From assembly GCA_000701725.1 (NCBI GenBank), contig JNJQ01000003.1:62001-126000 (forward strand): a DNA stretch of 64,000 bases. The letters are read 5' to 3'. The stretch comes from Erysipelotrichaceae bacterium NK3D112. Its GTDB lineage: Bacteria; Bacillota_I; Bacilli_A; Erysipelotrichales; Erysipelotrichaceae. Shown piece after piece: positions 60,130 through 64,000 of this stretch. A model generated the notes under the pieces. It did no database searches. It was not told where the DNA came from and saw nothing but the letters and a program-made list of their open reading frames with translations. Position numbers and translations under genes: made by a program. Positions within the stretch are counted from its first letter, which is position 1. Every line of letters begins with the position of its first letter.

Positions 60130-62769
60130 ATGTCAGAAAAACAGCTTACAGGAAATCAGGTCAGACAGATGTTTCTTGATTTCTTCAAATCCAAAGGCTG
60201 CATGGTTGAACCGGGCGCAAGTCTGATTCCCCATGATGATCCCACACTGTTATGGATCAATGCCGGTGTTTCCGCTCTGAAGAAGTACTTCGACGGAACA
60301 GAGAAACCCGCCAGCAACCGTATCTGCAACGCGCAGAAGTCAATCCGTACCAACGATATCGAGAATGTCGGCAAGACTGCCCGTCACCACACATTCTTCG
60401 AAATGCTCGGAAACTTCTCCATCGGCGACTATTTCAAGCAGGAAGCGATTCCCTGGGCATGGGAATTCCTGACCAGCCCGGAGTGGATCGGATTTGACCG
60501 CGAGAAGATGTATGTCACCGTTTATCCGGATGATGAGGAAGCTTACAATCTCTGGATCAAGGTCGGCATGATTCCTTCCCATATCCGCAAGACAGAAGAC
60601 AACTTCTGGGAAATCGGAAGAGGTCCGGGCGGACCGGACACCGAGCTTTATTACGACCGCGGACCTGCCTATGATCCGGAAGGTCTCGGTGAAAAGCTCT
60701 TCTTTGAGGATATTGAAAACGACCGTTACATCGAGGTCTGGAACATTGTCTTCTCCCAGTATGACTGCCGTCCGGGTGAAGTTGACAGAAGCGAATACAA
60801 GGAGCTTCCGCAGAAGAACATCGATACCGGTATGGGTCTTGAGCGTCTGGTATGCCTGGTGCAGGGCGGTGAGACAAACTTTGACACCGATCTCTTCCTG
60901 CCGGTCATTCACGCAACCGAAAAGCTGGCAAAGCACTCTTATGATGAAAGAGAATACAAGATGGCTTACAGAGTCATCGCCGACCATATCCGTACCGTCA
61001 CATTCGCAATCAGCGACGGTGCCAACTTCTCCAATTCCGGCCGCGGCTATGTCTTAAGACGGGTTCTCAGAAGAGCTGTCCGCTATGGCATCAAGCTCGG
61101 CATTGAAGGCGCCTTCATGTATCAGCTGGTCCAGGTTGTCGCGGATATGATGAATGATTACTATCCGTATCTGGAAGATAAGGTCAGCTATGTTGCACGC
61201 CTGGTCAAGAATGAGGAAGAAGCATTCCACAAGACACTGGCCAACGGTGAAAACCTGCTTAATGATGAGCTTAAGAACCACGCTGACACAAAGGTTCTTC
61301 CGGGTGAGGTTGTCTTCCGTCTTTATGACACCTATGGTTTCCCGAAGGAACTGACTGCGGAAATCGCAGAAGATGCAGGATACACAGTCGATCTTGAAGG
61401 CTTTGACAAAGAGATGGCTGAGCAGAAGCGCAGAGCAAGAGAGGCCCGCGGCGATCAGCAGTCCATGCATGCACAGTCCAAGGACCTCATGGACTTTACC
61501 GATGAGAGTGTGTTCACAGGCTATACAGAATCCACCTGCAAAGCAAAGGTCATCGGTCTTTTCAAGGATGGCGTCAGAGTCAGCGAACTCGAGGACGAAG
61601 GCGATATCATTCTCGATGAGACATGCTTCTATGCGGAAAGCGGCGGACAGTGCGCCGATACCGGAAGAGTCTGGAACGACACATTCTCCGCGGATGTCAC
61701 CGATGTGCAGAAGGCACCGCACAAGCAGCCTCTGCATCATATTGAAAACATTGACGGCATTCTGAAGGAAGGCGATGAAGTGAACGGCGCATTTGACGCT
61801 GATGCAAGACAGCTGACCCGTGCCAACCACTCCTCACTCCATCTGCTGCAGGCAGCTCTGAAACAGGTTCTTGGCGATCATGTTGCCCAGGCCGGTTCGT
61901 ACAACGGTCCTGAATACGGACGTTTCGACTTCACACATTTCGAAAAGCCGACCGATGCGCAGCTCAAGGAAGTTGAACGCATTGTCAACGAGAAGATCAA
62001 TGAGGATATTCCTGTCACAACACAGGTGCTCGATATCGAAGCTGCCAAGGCAACCGGCGCAACCGCTCTGTTTGATGAGAAGTATGGCGATGAGGTCAGA
62101 GTTGTCTCCATGGGCGACTTCTCCAAGGAATTCTGCGGCGGTACCCATGTCGCAAATACAGGCGACCTCGGATCTTTCAAGATCATTTCCGAAGAATCCA
62201 TCGGTTCCGGTATCCGCCGTATCACTTCCATCACAAAGATGAAGGCATACAACGAATTCAAGGAGGAAGAGGAATACCTCTATGCGGCAGCCGCACTGTT
62301 GAAGATGAAGAACTACCATGGCTTCAAGGAGAAGCTGCAGGACCTCATCAATGAGAACAACGCTCTCAAGAAGGAAATCGCCGCTCAGAACGAGAAGGCG
62401 ATGAAGATGGAAGCCGAAGCAAGAGTTAACGCCAAGGAAGACATCAATGGCCTGTCCGTATTGATTCTGAAGCTGGAAAACCAGGACAATGGTTCTCTCA
62501 AGGCATATGCTGAAACACTGCGCAACCGCATGCAGGATGGCTTCGTGTTCATCTCCAATGTGAATGACGGCAAGCTCACATTCGTCTGCGCATCCTCCAA
62601 GGCGGCTATCGCAAAGGGACTCAAAGCCGGCGACATCGTCAAGATGGCGGCTCAGGTATGCGGCGGCAACGGCGGCGGCAGACCCGACATGGCTCAGGCA
62701 GGCGGCAAAGATACCTCCAAACTGGATGAGGCGCTTGCATGTGTCCGCGAAAAGGTCACAAACGCTTAA
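60130..62769 (+). CDS. alaS: Alanine--tRNA ligase
   Basis: Class II synthetase with editing, 879 residues. Motifs: DFFKSKGCMVEPGASLIP near the start, RHHTFFEMLGNFSIGDYF, FYAESGGQCADTG (editing domain), FCGGTHVANTG (zinc-binding Cys/His) and the C-terminal C-Ala domain with GGNGGGRPDMAQAGG. The ATG at 60130, with AAGGAGG upstream, is standard; the longer frame begins inside the T-box. A terminator follows. Confidence 0.97.
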   Translation: MSEKQLTGNQVRQMFLDFFKSKGCMVEPGASLIPHDDPTLLWINAGVSALKKYFDGTEKPASNRICNAQKSIRTNDIENVGKTARHHTFFEMLGNFSIGDYFKQEAIPWAWEFLTSPEWIGFDREKMYVTVYPDDEEAYNLWIKVGMIPSHIRKTEDNFWEIGRGPGGPDTELYYDRGPAYDPEGLGEKLFFEDIENDRYIEVWNIVFSQYDCRPGEVDRSEYKELPQKNIDTGMGLERLVCLVQGGETNFDTDLFLPVIHATEKLAKHSYDEREYKMAYRVIADHIRTVTFAISDGANFSNSGRGYVLRRVLRRAVRYGIKLGIEGAFMYQLVQVVADMMNDYYPYLEDKVSYVARLVKNEEEAFHKTLANGENLLNDELKNHADTKVLPGEVVFRLYDTYGFPKELTAEIAEDAGYTVDLEGFDKEMAEQKRRAREARGDQQSMHAQSKDLMDFTDESVFTGYTESTCKAKVIGLFKDGVRVSELEDEGDIILDETCFYAESGGQCADTGRVWNDTFSADVTDVQKAPHKQPLHHIENIDGILKEGDEVNGAFDADARQLTRANHSSLHLLQAALKQVLGDHVAQAGSYNGPEYGRFDFTHFEKPTDAQLKEVERIVNEKINEDIPVTTQVLDIEAAKATGATALFDEKYGDEVRVVSMGDFSKEFCGGTHVANTGDLGSFKIISEESIGSGIRRITSITKMKAYNEFKEEEEYLYAAAALLKMKNYHGFKEKLQDLINENNALKKEIAAQNEKAMKMEAEARVNAKEDINGLSVLILKLENQDNGSLKAYAETLRNRMQDGFVFISNVNDGKLTFVCASSKAAIAKGLKAGDIVKMAAQVCGGNGGGRPDMAQAGGKDTSKLDEALACVREKVTNA

Positions 62770-62792
62770 TCCGAAAAAGATGATCCAGGTTA

Positions 62793-62832
62793 AAAGGCAT
62801 GGAGTATGCATGAAGATACCTCATGCCTTTTT
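62793..62832 (+). terminator. Terminator of alaS
   Basis: AAGGCATG (62794-62801) pairs with CATGCCTT (62822-62829), followed by T; the loop contains a further GTAT / GATAC pairing. Confidence 0.75.
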
Positions 62833-62892
62833 CATTTCCATGCATTGCAATAGAGATATTATGGTGTCTGAAAGGTCTTGCTGAATGTGTGA

Positions 62893-62906
62893 AAAACACG
62901 TGTTTT
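62893..62906. repeat. 14 bp perfect palindrome with CACGTG core
   Basis: AAAACACGTGTTTT, about 85 nt upstream of the ireB -10. A second, 10 bp palindrome TTCAGCTGAA is at 62938-62947. Either could be an operator site; no protein is assigned. Confidence 0.5.
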
Positions 62907-62987
62907 AAAGCATTTCATGATAATTTCAGTTTTCAATTTCAGCTGAATTGTGTATTCTTCAATGTATACTTTTACTGCTGTTTGGAC

Positions 62988-62993
62988 TAGAAT
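62988..62993 (+). promoter_or_regulatory. -10 box of ireB-ruvX
   Basis: TAGAAT 24 nt before the ireB ATG; no good -35. Confidence 0.5.
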
Positions 62994-63017
62994 TAATCTA
63001 AGAACGGAGGGACTAAT

Positions 63018-63293
63018 ATGAATATGAATGGCAGAAATTATGACAACAGTGAAACTGTCAGCTTCAATGCAGAGGAAATCCGTCGTGAAAATATACGCGA
63101 AGTACTCAAACATGTTGAGACTGCGCTCAATGAAAGAGGATATAACGCAATCAACCAGCTGGCGGGATATCTGATCTCAAGCGATCCGGCGTATATTTCC
63201 AGCCACAACAACGCCCGCAGCATCATCCAGTCCGTTGAGCGTCATGAGATTATTGAGGAACTGGTGAGATTCTATCTGGAAGGTCAGAAATAA
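63018..63293 (+). CDS. ireB: IreB family regulatory phosphoprotein (UPF0297)
   Basis: A 91-residue protein. In enterococci IreB is phosphorylated by the Ser/Thr kinase IreK and affects cephalosporin resistance. The family pattern is visible: a Thr-containing N-terminus ([12 protein letters not shown]), [31 protein letters not shown] and [22 protein letters not shown] precedes the ATG. It forms the conserved alaS-ireB-ruvX-DUF1292 order of Bacillota. Confidence 0.95.
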   Translation: MNMNGRNYDNSETVSFNAEEIRRENIREVLKHVETALNERGYNAINQLAGYLISSDPAYISSHNNARSIIQSVERHEIIEELVRFYLEGQK

Positions 63294-63713
63294 ATGACAC
63301 GATATCTGGGACTTGATCTTGGAAGTGTCACATGCGGTGTCAGTGAAAGCGACACCGGTTTTATTGCGAGTACGGTTGAAACCATCCGTTTCAAACCGGA
63401 GGACTACAATACCGCAATGGATAAAGTCCTTGAGATCGTGGCAAAGAAGAAACCCGACATCATCGTGATCGGCTATCCGCTGATGCTCAATGATGATGAA
63501 GGCCCCAAGGCACAGTTATGCCGTGAATTCGGCGAGGTGCTGGAACAGGAGAGCGGCGTCAAAGTCGTGCTTCAGGACGAACGTTTTTCAACAGCTGAAT
63601 CAGAAAGCATTCTTCTTGAGGCGGATATGAGCCGCAGAAAAAGAAAAAAGAAGATTGACCAGATGGCAGCGGTGACGATACTGCAGCGCTATCTGGATTC
63701 ACATCAGCAATGA
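63294..63713 (+). CDS. ruvX: Holliday junction resolvase-like RuvX (YqgF)
   Basis: RNase H-fold nuclease linked to Holliday junction resolution and 16S pre-rRNA 5' maturation. The 139-residue protein has LGLDLGSVTCGVS with the first acidic residue, VIGYPLMLND, VVLQDERFSTAES and IDQMAAVTILQRYL with the last Asp. The start abuts the ireB stop. Confidence 0.94.
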   Translation: MTRYLGLDLGSVTCGVSESDTGFIASTVETIRFKPEDYNTAMDKVLEIVAKKKPDIIVIGYPLMLNDDEGPKAQLCREFGEVLEQESGVKVVLQDERFSTAESESILLEADMSRRKRKKKIDQMAAVTILQRYLDSHQQ

Positions 63714-63736
63714 AGGCGCGCTGACGCCTTTTATTT
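63713..63736 (+). terminator. Weak terminator or attenuator after ruvX
   Basis: AAGGCG (63713-63718) pairs with CGCCTT (63725-63730), followed by TTATTT, 15 nt before the DUF1292 gene start. Confidence 0.55.
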
Positions 63737-63750
63737 GAGAGGTAAAGATT

Positions 63751-64000
63751 ATGCTTGATGCAAACCATATGGTAATTGTGAACGAAGACGGCGAAGAGGT
63801 CGAAGTCGAAGTCCTGCTCACATTTGAAGCCGAAGGCAGCGACAAAAGATATGTTCTGATTGTTGATCCTGAAAATGAAGACAATGTATTCCCGTTTATC
63901 TATACCGAAAACGGAGAGCTTGAGGAAGTATCAGATCCCGAGGAATTAGATATGTGCGCGGAGGTTCTCAACACATTCTATGCCGAGGAGACTGATGATG
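63751..64000 (+). CDS. DUF1292 (YrzB-like) acidic protein, 3' partial
   Basis: The frame opens at ATG 63751, with GAGAGG upstream, and is still open at the window end (83 codons seen). It reads NHMVIVNEDGEEVEVEVLLTF, then DKRYVLIVDPENEDNVFPFIY, a very acidic DUF1292 sequence. Function unknown. It follows ireB-ruvX as in other Bacillota. Confidence 0.88.
   Translation, partial: MLDANHMVIVNEDGEEVEVEVLLTFEAEGSDKRYVLIVDPENEDNVFPFIYTENGELEEVSDPEELDMCAEVLNTFYAEETDD

Overview
The window reads as a chromosomal segment of a Gram-positive Bacillota, most likely a member of the Erysipelotrichia (inference). Reasons: EzrA, FemX, ComK-like and Spx-like proteins, three T-box leaders, ribosomal-protein leaders of the Bacillus type (S4, L21, L20), an L27 with a cleavable N-terminus beside its protease Prp, and type VIIb secretion genes. 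By eye GC content is near 50 percent. I saw no insertion sequences, CRISPR arrays or rRNA. Coding density is high.

Layout. 1-1.9 kb: end of a Zn/Mn ABC importer and a lipoprotein with an ATT start. 1.9-8.2 kb: rpsD (reverse), then ezrA, a cysteine desulfurase, thiI and two small-operon genes; rpsD-ezrA-desulfurase-thiI is Bacillus-like order. 8.2-12.3 kb: rplU-prp-rpmA, obgE, ruvA-ruvB. 12.2-14.3 kb: SRAP protein and two envelope proteins. 14.4-17.3 kb: T-box plus valS. 17.4-23.2 kb: a degenerate alpha/beta hydrolase, pyruvate phosphate dikinase, a candidate structured RNA, and glpK. 23.2-28.2 kb: rimP-nusA-rnpM-infB-rbfA, where infB is out of frame with its start codon and carries a slippery heptamer at codons 2-4. 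28.3-36.7 kb: a compact type VII secretion locus (two WXG100 proteins, a large lipoprotein, EssC, a YukD-like protein), then reverse-strand radical SAM and TcdA genes. These sit between rbfA and truB-ribF, which are normally adjacent. 36.8-43.2 kb: truB-ribF, an rRNA methyltransferase, a RelA/SpoT-like protein, Gls24, infC-rpmI-rplT and tRNA-Glu. 43.2-48.5 kb: FemX-like, gltX, a CofE-like ligase, an aldo/keto reductase and tRNA-Gln. 48.5-53.4 kb: an eight-gene operon (ROK kinase, HD hydrolase, rdgB, membrane protein, trmL, small membrane protein, RidA, ComK-like). 53.4-59.8 kb: trpS with T-box, spx, mnmA, CPBP protease, recD2, HD protein. 59.8-64 kb: T-box plus alaS, ireB, ruvX, DUF1292.

Most genes serve translation (ribosomal proteins, initiation factors, four tRNA synthetases, tRNA and rRNA modification), DNA repair (RuvAB, RuvX, RecD2, SRAP) and the envelope. 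The accessory part is the type VII locus. Across the window several genes start at noncanonical codons or only 0-4 nt after the predicted transcription start, suggesting real use of leaderless mRNAs. All function calls come from reading motifs; no database search was possible.
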